A stretch of DNA of 64,000 nt from Nelumbo lutea (Eukaryota; Streptophyta; Magnoliopsida; Proteales; Nelumbonaceae): positions 40,456,222 through 40,520,221 of the forward strand of contig JAKGHH010000002.1 in assembly GCA_022828595.1 (NCBI GenBank). Reading direction: 5' to 3'. Shown piece by piece: positions 21,545 through 32,892 of the stretch (position 1 is its first letter; each line of letters starts with the position of its first letter). A program made the position numbers and the translations under genes. The notes beneath the pieces are model-generated. The model saw nothing but the letters and a program-made list of their open reading frames with translations, was not told where the DNA came from and did no database searches.

Positions 21545-21820
21545 GGGTCCATTTGATTTGCAGGAATAGGGGTTTGGAATCGGAATCGGAATGGGCTATT
21601 CCGACTCCAACTGTTTGGTTGGGCGGATTCGGAATCCCATTCTCATTCCTGCTGGAATAGCATTCCCCCATTTGAGGGAATGGCCATTCCCTGCCCCTCC
21701 CTTGGGAATGAAATCCCATTCCTGCTGATTTTAGTTCTCATTCTCATTCCTGTCTGAATCAAACAGATTATGGGAATGGACCATTCCGATTCCGATTCCG
21801 ATTAGGAACCAAATGGACCC
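21545..21820. mobile_element. MITE, TIR GGGTCCATTTGGTT
   Basis: 276 bp in the copia 4 leader. Ends GGGTCCATTTGATTTGC and GGAACCAAATGGACCC are inverted repeats; flanks TTA (21542-21544) and TTT (21821-21823) are a possible 3-bp duplication as in PIF/Harbinger elements. Arms are filled with GGAATCGGAAT-like repeats (GGAATGGG / CATTCC), giving self-complementarity. Confidence 0.7.
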
Positions 21821-22062
21821 TTTGTTTTTTACGGTTTTCTTTCAAGTGATTAATCTGTTTGCTCTAAAACTCAAGATCTGGTGTCACCCTAGTTTGTTCC
21901 TACAACCTTAGAAATTTAGTGAAGATTGGAGTTGATTTGCTAGGGCTTTGATCCCTCCCTTTATTTAGTTCATTTGTGAACTTTCCTTTTTTGAACCATG
22001 AATAGATTTTTTCTGATTTCTCAGCTTGTTATAGACTATTTTTTTCCTCTTATTTTTTTACT

Positions 22063-22900
22063 ATGGCATCTAAAAGAGGTAATGTTCTTCCTATCAAGTT
22101 CAATGGAACCAACTATCTGCCTTAAGGTAGTTCCATTTTTAGTTTTATGTTGAAGATAAGGGGTTGTGGGGCTATATTGGTGGAACCACTACTATTCCTA
22201 AAATAACTTATGCAAAAGGATTGCAAATCTAGAAGATTAATAATGCCCAAATTGCATCATGGATTTTGAGCTCAGTCACTATTGATGTTCCTTATGGGGT
22301 CTTTGGACAGCCAAGGAGATGTACGAATTTCTAGAAAAAGTTTATCAACAGTCCAACATCTCACAATAGTATTATATTCAGACCAAGATATTTTCCTACA
22401 AATAAGGTGAAAGGAAATTTTAGGAATACTATGTGGGGTTCATCAATCTTTGGAAAGAGTATGAGCTTATTCACATGAGTGAAATGTTCTTAGCTTGTTG
22501 TATTAAAACCTTGAAGGAACATTTTGACAAAAGGAAAGTAATGCACTTTTTGATGCATCTCCAACATAAGTATGAGGTAATAAGTTCAAGCATTTTATGT
22601 AAAAACATTGTACCATCACTTGATACTATTTTGGGTGAATTATTCAGGAGCAAATTATGATAATAGCTCAATCAGCTATGAGTGCCAAGAATGGCACAGT
22701 ATGCTGTATTTTTAGCAATAGATAAGTCCAAACCAAAGAATGACTTATCTAGGGTGCAATGTTGCAAATTCTAAGAATGTGGTAATGTGATATCCCATTG
22801 TAAGAAGGAAAATACTTGTACTTAGTGCAAGAAATTTGGTCACATTCTCACTGAATGTCCCACAAGACCACCTAAAGGAAATCTAGTGGGAAAAAGAGAT
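22063..22900 (+). pseudogene. Copia 4 gag remnant
   Basis: Starts M-A-S-K-R-G-N-V-L-P and IKFNGTNYL (the N-terminal copia Gag motif), continues through broken Gag core, and ends with two CCHC-like knuckles, the second intact as C-x2-C-x4-H-x4-C if an in-frame stop is ignored. Numerous stops. Confidence 0.75.
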
Positions 22901-23389
22901 CACAAGGCTTATCAAACTTTGGTTAAGGGATCAAATGATGCTTCATCTTCCATATCTTAGATCAAGAATGACATTACAAATGTTATGACTAAAGAGAAAA
23001 TTTGGCAGTTGATATCCTCAACAATCTCCTCTACACTTACTGTTTTTCGACTTGTTGAGTAAGTGTGCCTACTATTGTTCTCTTCCTAGTCATCTTTGGA
23101 TCATTGATCCGATGCTTCCAATCATATGACAGAAGCTATATGTGGTCAGTCATCCTATCCTCTTCCCTCTAGAAAATACATTGTTATAGCCAATGGTGAA
23201 AAACTTGATATTGTAGGTTGTAATGATTTCACCTTATTTAACTCTTGCTCTTCCCCTTTCAAGTTACCACAAACATTATTTATTCCTAGACTTACCACCA
23301 ATTGAATATGGTCATACTGTCACTTTCTCACTTGATGGTTGTTCGATACAAGGCCAAATGCACTAGGGAGGTGAAGGGGAAGGGACAGG

Positions 23390-25110
23390 ATAGGATGGTT
23401 GTTTGCTCTGGAATTTCAGAAGAGACATGCTTCTTTGGCAACTAGTTCTTGTTTACTTTCTACTACTTCTTTGTCTTGTAATAATGATTGGAACATTTGG
23501 CATCATCGTTTAGGCCATCCTTTTGCAAAGAAACTTGATTTATTTCATCTGGATGTTTATCATTATCTTCTTTGTTTACAAGACTTGTTGTTTAAGTAAA
23601 AACCATATTTTATCATTTCCTATTTCTTTTACTCATTTTACTGCACTATTTCAGTTATTGCACAATGATGTTTGGTTGTCTCCAGTAATTTGTAGGATGG
23701 GTTTTAAATACTTTATATCATTTATTGATGACCATAACTATTATACATGGATATACTTTCTTCAAAAGAAATCAGATACATTTGTTATAATTAAATTATT
23801 TCATGCCAGAGTTACCACAAAATTTAATGCCACCACTAATACTCTCCATTCAGATTCAAGAGTAGAGTACAGTGATGGAGAGTTTCAAGCCTACCTACAA
23901 CACCATGGTATACAATCTCAAAAGTCCTGTCTTGGCACTTAACAATATGAAGTTGTTGAATGCAAAAAATGGCAATATCCTAAGTATTATTAGAACCTTC
24001 CTTGATTTTCATGTTCCAGGAACCTTTTGGGTAGAGGCAGTCAACATTATTGTACATCTTATCAACCTTCTTCCATCATCTATTCTTGGTAACATATCCC
24101 CACATCAGTCCCTATTTAAGACTCCTCCCAACTTATCCATGCTTCATGTGTTTGGTTGCATTTGTTTTGTTCATCTTCCTCCAAATGAGCACACTAAGTT
24201 GCTTTCTCAGTTTGCTTTGTGTGCCTTATTGGGGTATAGTCTTGACCAAAAAGGAGTTATATGTTATGATCCCTAGTTTTGTCGGACTAGAATATCTTAG
24301 AATGTGATATTTCTCAAAAATCTTTCATTTTTTCAATATATCACAAAGTTCTCTACTCCTTCGGTTTCTATTCTTCAACATTTTAGTCTACAAGTACCTC
24401 AAAAACACAACCTTCTCTTCACCTATTGCACCAACTCTATTCCTAGAAAAGATTAGCAACTTCAGCCCCTACGTCCCAACCTCTCCTCCTCCAAAGCATG
24501 GTACCACATCCACCCATACTCCTATAAGTACATCATCCCCTCCTATTCACACATTTGTGTTGCTCCACTAGAGTTCTTGGACCACCTAATCGCTATGGTT
24601 TTCCCTCAAACCATAGCTCTTTCTCTATTGTTCCATCCACTATAGATATTCCTAGGTCTTACCAGCAAGTTGTACCTCACACTCATTGGAGAGATGCCAT
24701 GGGTGCTGAAATAGTTGCTCTTCTTGAGAATTACACTTGGGAGTTAGATCACCCTCTTCTCGAAGCCTCAATTATAGGAAGCAGATGGGTGTATTTTGTG
24801 AAGTTGAAGTTTAATGGAAGTTTGGACAAATACAAGGCTAGACTAATTGCACAGGGATTCAAGTAAGAATATGGGATAAATTATGAGACATTTGCCCCTT
24901 TGTCCAAGATGACCACAATTCATCACCTTCTAGCTATCTCTGCAATAAAGAATTGGGTAATTCACCAAATAGATGTAAAGAATGCTTTCTTGCATTGGGG
25001 CTTTAAAGGAAGTAATGTACATAAAACCTCTTGGCTAGTATGATGGGCCCTACCTAGTTTGCCGACTTAAGAAATCCCTTTATAGCCTTCAACAAGCCTC
25101 TCGTGCCTAA
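23390..25110 (+). pseudogene. Copia 4 pol remnant
   Basis: GAG-pre-integrase His motif (HHRLGH), integrase catalytic core (DHNYYTW, SDSRVEYSDGEF) at 23523-23940, integrase C-terminal part 24000-24276, RT N-terminal part 24660-25110. The RT is cut before the catalytic YVDD box. Confidence 0.8.
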
Positions 25111-25115
25111 TTTAA

Positions 25116-25433
25116 GAGGTTTTGATATGTGATCACTGATTCTGGATTCATTCAGAGTTCTTTAGATTAGACTCACTGTACATCACAACATTATCAGGGT
25201 ATCACACCAGATTGGATTCGAGTTTAATTCCATCCAATTGGATTAAAATCTAAATCCAATCATACTATAATATTTATTGATTTTAATATATAAATTTCAC
25301 ATAATTATATTTAAAATTATAAAAAATATACATTTTATATATTATATTATATATGAATTTATATATTTTAAAAATTAAGGATAAAAGACTTCAAACTCCC
25401 CTAATTTTCACCTAAATACTAAAACATATTATT
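25116..25433. other. AT-rich remnant after copia 4
   Basis: Contains CCAATTGGATTAAAATC / ATCCAATC phrases and an AT-rich block, perhaps half of an old MITE; no limits can be set. Confidence 0.35.
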
Positions 25434-25917
25434 TAGGGGTGTAAATGGATCAAATTCGAATTGAATTTGGTAATATCCAATTTTGAATATGATTAGAAAA
25501 TTTGATAGCCAAATTCGATTCGATATCCGATAGATATTGAAAATTAATATTCGAATTTGAATTTGATTAAATACTTGAATATTCGAATTTGGTTCAAATT
25601 TGACCAATTAATTATTTTAGGCGATTAATAAGTATACAAAATAAATATTTTATTTATATAAAGTATATAAATATAAAAATTATTTATATAATTTAATTAT
25701 TATATATAATATATAAAACATTTAAATAATTCATATACTATATATAAGAATTAAATAATCAGTCGAATTCAGATATTTATCCAATCAAATTAGGTCATAT
25801 CCAAATTTGAATCCGATTAACTATTCAGTATGAATAGGATATTCGAATTTGACTGATTAAATATTTAAATTATCTAAACTCAATTCAATTATGTAAAATC
25901 CCAAATTCAAACCTCTA
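25434..25917. mobile_element. hAT-like MITE, family F (ATTCGAATTTG type)
   Basis: 484 bp, ends TAGGGGTGTAAATGGATC and TTCAAACCTCTA. Flanks ATATTATT and ACCTTATT agree at 6 of 8 positions. Arms hold repeated AATTCGAATT/GATTCGATAT; core AT-rich (25620-25760). Confidence 0.68.
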
Positions 25918-26339
25918 ACCTTATTTTTCAAATTGGACTCAGACCTTCCCTATGATATGACGCAAGCAGATAACAACCCCCCACTTGTTAACTTTCCGCC
26001 CATGTCTGTTGCCATTTGATATCATGGGAGGTCTAACTTTTTTAAATTCTAACTATGCCCCTCCTTTGCTTTTGTGTATATTATGTGAAAAAAAAAAAAA
26101 ACTCCCCTTATTGGAAAAAGACAACCATGAATAGATTCCTAACCGCTAGCATCCAATTCACCACTACAATTGGTGTTTCATCCAGTGGTATTATGTAAAA
26201 ATCTGGTGTTTGTTACATTGGGATGTCAAACCAATTGCCAACATGTGTTGTGTTTTGAAAATTTTAATGTATTTTTGTGTATTTGTGTGAAAAAATTATT
26301 TTTGTTTGTTTATTATTGCTGGAAAATATGGTGTTTAGG
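25918..26339. other. Non-coding spacer
   Basis: A-run at 26090-26101; no gene or recognisable element. Confidence 0.4.
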
Positions 26340-27112
26340 AGAACGCTATGCCAAGACTACACGCACTGCCACATGCACACTTCAAGCTCACGTGCACCCT
26401 TCTAGAAGCCCCACTCCCCTGCTCGCACATGCCCGCCCAGACTCCCCCAATACCACTCGTGTGTGCCTTCCCAAAAGTCTCCCACCTCCCATTCGCATGC
26501 ACCCACCAGGCCACCTCCACCCTGCCCAATGCACCAAGCCAGGCCACCCCACGGCCCCACCCCCTTGCCAAGTGACCCCCTCTCCCTAGAGATGTAAGTC
26601 AGGTAGTGTCGAGCTGTGCTGGCTATCTTTGGGATACTTTAGAGGTCTGGCCCGGCATGGATCCAGGTCAGTTTGGACCATGTCATGTCGTGCCGCAGAT
26701 TGGGCCAAGCCATGAGAGGTATAATTTAAAATAAATTAATAAAATTATGAAAAAAAACTTAAAATTTTATTTTATATGAATTTTGATGTATACAATTATT
26801 TATATATTCAATAATAAAATGAAATAGTATAATAAAATTGAAAATAAAACTTTATATATATAAAATATATATAACTACATATATGGGTCGTGGCGATACA
26901 CAGGCCACGGGTGGCATGACTTGCTTGGTCATATCGACGCATGGGCCTAGAAACCCAAGTCTGGCACGGCCCATCCCATCGTGTTTTGCCCAGCACGGCC
27001 AGCATGCCATCGTGCCGACTCGATTTACAGCTCTACCTCTCCCCACCTTACACCCTAGCATACTAAACCTATGCTTAAACCCTAAACCTATACCTTACGC
27101 CCTAAAATCCTA
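26340..27112. other. C-rich tract with telomere-like end, split by a MITE
   Basis: 26340-26586 is strikingly C-rich on the + strand (repeated CACCC, GCCCA, CCCCAC), unlike the surrounding AT-rich DNA, and continues after the MITE (27036-27112) into degenerate CCCTAAA-like repeats: AACCCTAAACCTATACC and GCCCTAAAATCC near 27078-27112. Long ORFs here on both strands come from composition, not from a gene. Confidence 0.6.
26587..27035. mobile_element. hAT-like MITE, family C (GGCACGGCC type), copy 1
   Basis: 449 bp, ends TAGAGATGTAAGTC and GATTTACAGCTCTA, with a perfect 8-bp duplication CCTCTCCC (26579-26586 and 27036-27043). Arms contain GGCCCGGCATGG, GGCACGGCCC and GCACGGCCAGC; AT-rich core 26720-26880. 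Removing it restores the C-rich tract. Confidence 0.88.
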
Positions 27113-27681
27113 AAGAGAAGACCCTACACCAATAAGTGTTTTAATGTGATTATTGATTGGATTTAGATTGTAATAGAAGTGTATGATGTATGCATTCAAC
27201 GAATTTGAGTTGGAATAAGTGATGTGTGTCCTTAATAAACTTGGTTTATAATATGTGTTTGATGTTTGTCCTCAATCACATGCCTTCAACCAATTGGATT
27301 TTTGACTTTCACCATCCCATATTAATTAATGGGGCAATTTTCAGTCCCAAAACCCTTGTCACTCTCTCTTTAGATTAATTTAAAATTAAAATTGAAATAT
27401 GAGTTGTCACGTAGTAAAACAAATTTCCCATGTAAAATATCTGAATACATTTTTATTTAAGAATTAGTAATCATAACCTCATTTTAATTTGAACTTCTAC
27501 AACTTGTCACATTGTGGGGAATATTTCACAATTTCATACTAACATATCTTTTCAATTAGAAAAAAAAAAAGAAAGATTTTCCACGAGTACTACTTTCCAA
27601 AACTCGTTTTGAGGTGTTGCATTGATCTCCAGGTTTAGATCAAGTTATAAAGCAATGCTCCATTTTCAGCTCAAAATCAAT
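27113..27681. other. Non-coding spacer left of copia 5
   Basis: AT-rich, no coding signal or repeat identified. The last five bases TCAAT could be one half of the copia 5 target duplication. Confidence 0.4.
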
Positions 27682-27974
27682 TGTTGGTCAGGTTAATTAC
27701 TTTTATAATTTTTTCCCTTCATTATAATCAACACCTTGGGTTTGGAAAAGAAAATTCTCTCTCCCTCTCTCTCTCTGTGTTTAGAAACAAGAGTCAAGCA
27801 ATGATTTGTTCCACTCAGAACCTTGTAGTATTTATAGACTTGGAATTAGTACAATTGTATTAGGACTCTACCAAGAGAGTTAAATACAAAAATGGAAACA
27901 ACTAATTAAAGATAAACTAGGAAACTTGGGTCAATGGCTTGCAATCTTCTGATATGGTATCCTTATCCTTAACA
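27682..27974 (-). repeat. 3' LTR of copia 5
   Basis: Reads TGTTGGTCAGG ... CTTATCCTTAACA on + (ends TG..CA in either direction), 293 bp, adjacent to the polypurine tract of copia 5. Confidence 0.7.
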
Positions 27975-28015
27975 CGCCCCTTCAAGCGAATGGGCATGGA
28001 CATCACATGAATTTG

Positions 28016-29330
28016 CTAGCCAAAGATGTAAACCGTGAAAGAGTAATGGTTTAGTAAAAAAGCCCGCGATCTGATCTTCAGTAGGCATATATATAAATCA
28101 CCAAGGCTTTCTTGAGTAATGGAAGTCCACACCTTTATGTGACAGGTGTGAGAATGAAAGATGGGGTGAGTAGTAAGATATGTAGCACCCACGTTGTCAC
28201 GGTGAATGATGGGAGGGGAAGGTAAGGAAATACGTAGATCACACAATAATGAGTGAAGCCAATGTACCTTAGTAGCAGTATTGGCAAGGGATTTGAACTC
28301 AGCTTCAGTACTACTACAGACAACCGTAGGTTGTTTCTTGGCAGTTGGCACTCCAACTAAGCAAATGAGAACCAAGAAAATGCAATAACCACTAGTGGAG
28401 TGTCTGCCTTTGGAGCAATCAGCCCAATCAATGGTGTGCTTGAAGTAACAAAGACTGTTTAATTGTTGTCCAATGAAGGAATTGACACTTTATTTACTAC
28501 AAATGTAATATCAAGTGATAGTGATATATTGAAGTGCACCAACAATGCATTGATGTTGAGATGGGTCTGAGAGTGGTGTATCATTCATTTTAGAAAGCTT
28601 CATAGAGGCCACCATGGGCATGCTAAGAGGCTTGACCCCCTCCACACCAACACGATATAGAATATCAGAGATGTAACATCGTTGAGAGAGGTACAGCCCC
28701 GAAGGGTTTCGATGCACCTCAATACCTACAAAATAATGCAAGGGCCCAAGGTCCTTTTTGAAGGTTTGAGAGAGAGCCTGAATAAGAGAGGAGACCAAGG
28801 ATGCATACGAACCAATGAAGATAATATCATCCACGTAGATCAAGAGATAAGCATGATCAGAACCTTGGTGGTAAATAAAGAGGGAGGGATCACACTAAGA
28901 AGCACGAAACCTGAGGTCATGTAACTTGGCACTAAGGCGAGAAAACCATGCACAAGGTGCTTGACGAAGACCATAGAGAGCTTTAACAGGCTTGCATACA
29001 TGAGTGGGGCGATTGACATCCTCAAATACCTATGGTTGTTTCATGCAAATATTTTCTGTGAGGACACCATTTAAAAAGGCATTATCAACATCCATTTTGC
29101 AAAGGTCCCAGCCATGGGTAACTGTTAGAGATGGAGCAATCCGAATGGTTGCTAGTTTGGCAACACGACTAAAGGTATCTGAGAAATCCACACCTGGTCT
29201 TTGATTAAATCCTTGAGTCACTAACTAGGCTTTATAGCAACTAATTGATCTGTCAGTCCTCCTTTTGACCCTATACACCCACTTAGAGCTTACTATGTTC
29301 ATAGAAGGATCATAAGGTACCATGGTTTGG
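28016..29330 (-). pseudogene. Copia 5 RT and RNase H remnant
   Basis: RT: VYRVKRRTD, FSRVAKLATIRIAPSL, CKMDVDNAFLNGVL near 29113-29070, [14 protein letters not shown], catalytic IYVDDIIFIGS near 28840-28808, GPLHYFVGIEVHRNPSG. RNase H: KQPTVVCSSTEAEFKSLAN near 28335-28275, then IIHRDNVGATYLTTHPIFHS. Relatively well preserved with few stops, so this element is younger than copia 1 or 3 by appearance. Confidence 0.85.
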
Positions 29331-30303
29331 TGGTTCAACTGTCTAGGTCGAGCAGTTCGACCCGTGACATTATAAATAAATAAATAAATAACAAAAAATA
29401 CCATAGAAATTTAAATAAAATACAAAAATGCACAGAAAAAATATAGGAAAAAGAACAACATATGAAAAAATAAAAATATCTAAATATAAAAATAATAAAT
29501 TGCAAAAAATACAAAAAAAAAAATTCCAAAAAATATAGAAAATTTTTCAAAAATAACAATTAATCAAGGCACAGTGAAGGGGCAAATCTTAATCAGTTAA
29601 TTGATTGATTCACTTGAATCAAGAGCTCCCTCATCAATCAGTAAAAATAAGGATTAAGGAATTAAGTGACCCCTTTAGAGTCATTTTCTTTCCATCTCAA
29701 GTTGTCTCTACAAATCCTACCAAAGAAAAAAATCTCTAGAAAAATTAATTCATGCTTACTAAACAAGCATATATATAGAGGGTTAATGACAACAAATTAT
29801 ACCATTCTAGTAGGTCCAAAGAATTCAAAAAATCAGAAAAAAAAAATTATACCTTCACGGATTTGCCACCGGTGGGCTTGGGCAATCCGTCGCTGCAAGT
29901 GCTTGGGTGACTCTTTTTGCTGCTACAAGTTCACCGGTCGCCGTCAGATGCCGGAGTTGATGGCCGCCGCAAGTGGTAGGGTGTGAGGGTTGAGACTTGA
30001 GAGGACTGAGGAGTGACTGAGTCAGGAGGGAACTCGGGAATCCTAAAGGCTAAACCGAATAAGGGACTGGGATTGGGATTCAAAAATTGTGGGATATAAT
30101 TGGCATTTTATTTTTTGTTTTTTTTTTATTTAAAATATTAAACCGCAAACCGCTGCCCGGGTTTAATGGTTTAGCGGTTTTTTTGACTTCTCAACGTTTT
30201 CTTTTCAATTTTCTGGTTTCTAGTATAATTGGACCTGGATGACTGGCCGATTACTGGTTTTTTCCGGTCCGACCATCCGGTCGGTCCAGTTTTGAAAACC
30301 ATG
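29321..30303. mobile_element. hAT-like MITE, family H (CATGGTTTT..CCGGTC type), long copy
   Basis: 983 bp, from CATGGTTTGGTGG to CAGTTTTGAAAACCATG, interrupting copia 5 between the linker and RT start. Arms carry GTCGAGCAGTTCGACC and CCGGTCCGACCATCCGGTCGG. The left third is A/T-rich; 29860-30050 is GC-richer with CACCGGTGGGC and GTCGCCGTCAGATGCCGG. No convincing 8-bp duplication; the copia sequence seems to have lost a few bases at the site. Confidence 0.55.
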
Positions 30304-30305
30304 TA

Positions 30306-30816
30306 CAATTCTGTATAGGAGCCTGAAATTCATGAGACATGGCTTCGGGCCAATGAGAGTGCAGCCTAAGAGTAGCTGGAGAGTTCAACCTCAAGCGGTG
30401 CAGTTGCAACCGACGAAGTGTACGCAAGAGGATGCTTAGTAATAAGAGCAGTCTTGGAATGTTGAGCCACCATAAAATGCGTCACCATTGAGTGAGCCCG
30501 AGCTGGTGGTGCATCAAGTACAGGAGTGTTATTGAGCAATTCTTGGACAAGGTGAATGCACATAAGAGCAGAATGATAATAAGAACAGTGTTCAGAAAGT
30601 GGTTGCAAGCTTGTATCAGCAAGAAATTGTGAGAAGGAAGACCCATTTTGAGGTGACGACGGGTCAGAAGTAGTGGTGGATGGAGCAACCTGAGCTTGTG
30701 ATAGAAGTGGTGGTTCGGCAACTGGTTGTAGGAATACTCCATCAGATTGAGAAGAAACTGTTGGCAAGGAAGAGGAAATACCTGGAAATAATTGCTCATT
30801 GAACACAACATGGCGA
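30306..30816 (-). pseudogene. Copia 5 integrase-RT linker
   Basis: Minus-strand open stretch rich in Ser/Pro/Thr, starting with GRHVVFNEQLFPGISS (end of the integrase C-terminal domain) and ending with AMSHEFQAPIQNCTW (RT start). The upstream ORF extends artificially into the neighbouring MITE. Confidence 0.8.
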
Positions 30817-31301
30817 CCGGATTTGAATAAGGGTATATTCGAATTCGATTCGACACTGTTTATATCGGATCCAATCTGCTCAGATCTGATAGGACTCGAT
30901 CTGAATTCGAATCCTATCGAATCTTCGGATCTGATTTGATCCGAATTGTTTTCTTTAAAAGTTAATAAATTATTAAAAGAAAAATATACCAATTTAAATA
31001 AAAAAAAACAAAAAATAAAAGTATTTTTTAATTATTTTCATCATATATATACACGCTTTTATAAAAAATAAATAATATAACAAATTTATAAAAATATAAT
31101 ATAAATAATATATAAATAAAAATCACATATATATATGTATGTATTATATATATTTATATTTATAAATATATAACACATTGGATCGGATCTTCTCGGACCA
31201 AATAGGGGGTTGATCCGATTTCTGATTAGATCATATGATCTGACCAAGGCTGATCAGAATTCGACCAAATAGGATCGGATCATGATCCATTTACACCCCT
31301 A
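30817..31301. mobile_element. hAT-like MITE, family E (GGATCGGATC type), left end damaged
   Basis: About 485 bp inside the copia 5 integrase end. Right end CATGATCCATTTACACCCCTA is canonical. The left end is not (GGATTTGAATAAGGG), and the flanks share only GCGA (30813-30816 and 31302-31305), whereas the right side reads GCGAGTGA; so half of the left target copy and the left terminus seem deleted. Arms have GGATCGGATC, GATCCGAA and GATCTGAT; AT-rich core 30960-31170. Confidence 0.7.
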
Positions 31302-31390
31302 GCGAGTGACACGGGTTTTTTCTAAATTTAGGATCATAATACCCATATCCTTTATGAGAACTGTTGTAACCAATAAATATGCACTAGCTG

Positions 31391-31780
31391 GAACAAAATT
31401 CCATCTTTTGCTTGTTGTATGTGAATTGTGAAGAAGCTTCCAAGGACTTTAGGTGATGTAGGACAGGAAGGAAAAAGTCCTATAGACTACTACAAAGTTG
31501 TTGAAATTGAGGAAGTGGTTAGATGAAAGATGAATGGTATTTTTGTCACATAAACGTCTGTTAACAATTTTGGACTAACTTGCATGTTTTTGAAAGTTTA
31601 GGTAATACAGTGACACAATTTAAAATTCGGGTATCAACTTCACACTACCCTTAAAGTATACGTTCTAATCTGACATTTTCCCAAAAAATGCTACCTCGGG
31701 CTTCGGGGCGGGCAATGAAACCCTACCTCCATCGCTCGTTTGCCCATGCTTTGCTTGTCGTTTGGTGAGCGTATATTGCA
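31391..31780 (+). promoter_or_regulatory. Upstream region of the uL29m gene
   Basis: Non-coding. GC content rises at 31690-31780 (CTTCGGGGCGGGC, GCACGCGC), as expected near a housekeeping promoter; no TATA box or start site can be fixed from sequence alone. Confidence 0.4.
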
Positions 31781-31980
31781 CGCGCTAGTCGATTCCTCTT
31801 GTCTCTTTTGTTCGTTCTCCACTCCTCTCCAGACCTCCGTCCAGGCACCAACGCCCAAACATCTAACCCATTTACTATTCCAAATGGCCCAGACCTGAGT
31901 CTTCCCCTTTATTTTTTATTTTGCCTTCGCTCCGACCACTCTACTCATCTGCTCAACAAGCGATTAGCGATTCCGAGGAG
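31781..31980 (+). other. Probable 5' UTR exon of the uL29m gene
   Basis: CT-rich leader ending TTCCGAGGAG at 31980, followed by a strong donor GTAAGGAAT. The next acceptor TGCTGCAG (32703-32710) opens the exon holding the start codon. The 61-codon ORF at 31799-31984 is not considered real. Confidence 0.55.
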
Positions 31981-32710
31981 GTAAGGAATAAGGATCGCCA
32001 TCTTCCTCTCTTCCTCTCATTCTCTGTACAGCTCTTTTTAGACTGATTGTCTCTCACGTATACAACTCATTTGTGCTAACTCCGCAGAGAACCATGTGCT
32101 TCTTTTTTCCCAATACTCAAAATTTTGTCCTTTGTATAGTTTCCCTCTGTTTGGGCATTTAATCAAATGCATATTTCAGTAACTTATCATGGTTTGTCTT
32201 CTATCAGATTACGAAATAGTTGCAGAGAAAGTATTGATGAAAAAATGCTGTGTCCCGACTATTCAAAAAAATATTGTTTTCTTTACTTGTTTGATGATTA
32301 TTGGATTTGGCATGTAATAAAATTAGCAAACCATGATTCAATGTTGTGAAAATGGTGCTTCAAATTGCGGAATCGATAGAGGGTAGGCCTATATGGATAT
32401 TTTAACTGTTTAAAAACCTTTAATTCTTGTGTTGGTAATTTACTCATAAATGTGCTTACGTCAGGGTTCTGACCTGAATTTAATCTATTACAGTGCAAGG
32501 CTTATAGAAGGATGGTTTTTTGTTTGAAATGCTAAATAGCACATTTATTCAATTTGAAGTTCCTTTTCTGCCTCTTTTTTCTTTTAGTCGGGATAATTTT
32601 TCATTAAGTTTTATGCACTTTGAATATTCCTTCACTGTTTGTTCTGTGCTTTATTTAAAGAAGATAATTCAAATTTGAAAACTTGCATGGGTCTGAAAGA
32701 GTTGCTGCAG
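31981..32710 (+). other. Intron in the 5' UTR
   Basis: 730 bp, GTAAGG ... TGCAG, T-rich as usual for plant leader introns. No repeat recognised. Confidence 0.55.
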
Positions 32711-32726
32711 GAATCTGGTCATCACC

Positions 32727-32892
32727 ATGTTTATGACAAGGGTTTTTGGGAGGACACTGTTTGCTGCTGCCAAGTCTGAAGCTTCTGCTGCTACTGCTGC
32801 CGCTGCTGCTTCTGCTAGGATGGTACATAACCCTTTGCAGGAATTCTTTGAGGCAGATAGAAGTCAGGGTGATGATCAACCTGTTGTTTATG
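32727..32892 (+). CDS. uL29m exon with start codon
   Basis: ATG at 32727 follows acceptor TGCAG (to 32710). Encodes the presequence, the Ala-rich run at residues 14-28 and [13 protein letters not shown] to V-V-Y. The last G begins a Gly codon finished in the next exon; donor GTAAAT at 32893. Confidence 0.92.

Larger units (their letters stand above)
21372..25115 (+). mobile_element. Copia 4 (truncated after RT start)
   Basis: Sense copia relic: PBS-like TTGTATCAGAGTA at 21372, leader with a nested MITE (21545-21820), gag from ATG 22063 (PIKFNGTNYL), double zinc knuckle near 22765-22865 (last part CKKFGHILTEC), pre-integrase WHHRLGHPFAKKLDLF near 23492-23540, integrase DHNYYTWIYFLQKKSDTF near 23728-23780, HVFGCICFVHLPP near 24146-24185, linker, RT ALLENYTWEL, GSRWVYFVKLKFNGSLDKYK near 24780-24838, ending near DVKNAFLH and a degraded YSLQQAS motif at about 25080-25110. 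Stops in all regions; the rest of RT, RNase H and the 3' LTR are lost. Confidence 0.85.
27682..31390 (-). mobile_element. Antisense copia 5 (5'-truncated) with two nested MITEs
   Basis: Minus-strand copia: 3' LTR at 27682-27974, polypurine TTGAAGGGGCG next to it (27975-27990), RNase H 28016-28375, RT 28511-29330 and a linker 30306-30816, then integrase C-terminal end to ~31390 (GYNSSHKGYGYYDPKF). Interrupted at 29321-30303 and 30817-31301 by MITEs. PBS, 5' LTR, gag, protease and most of integrase are absent. Confidence 0.85.

Noticed and set aside
26170..27113. Overlapping ORFs of 75-139 codons on both strands
   Set aside because: They result from the C-rich tract and the family C MITE arms; no domain, no codon pattern, and they cross a transposon border.
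29321..30303. Possible 8-bp duplication GTACCATG / AAACCATG for the long family H element
   Set aside because: Only 6 of 8 match and it overlaps the element end; the copia reading frame indicates a few bases were lost, so the true duplication cannot be stated.
30366..30992. 208-codon minus ORF taken as one protein
   Set aside because: Its first part lies in the family E MITE; only the part after 30816 is copia 5 linker.
31799..31984. 61-codon ORF in the uL29m leader
   Set aside because: It crosses the GTAAGG donor at 31981 and has no family resemblance; leader sequence fits better.
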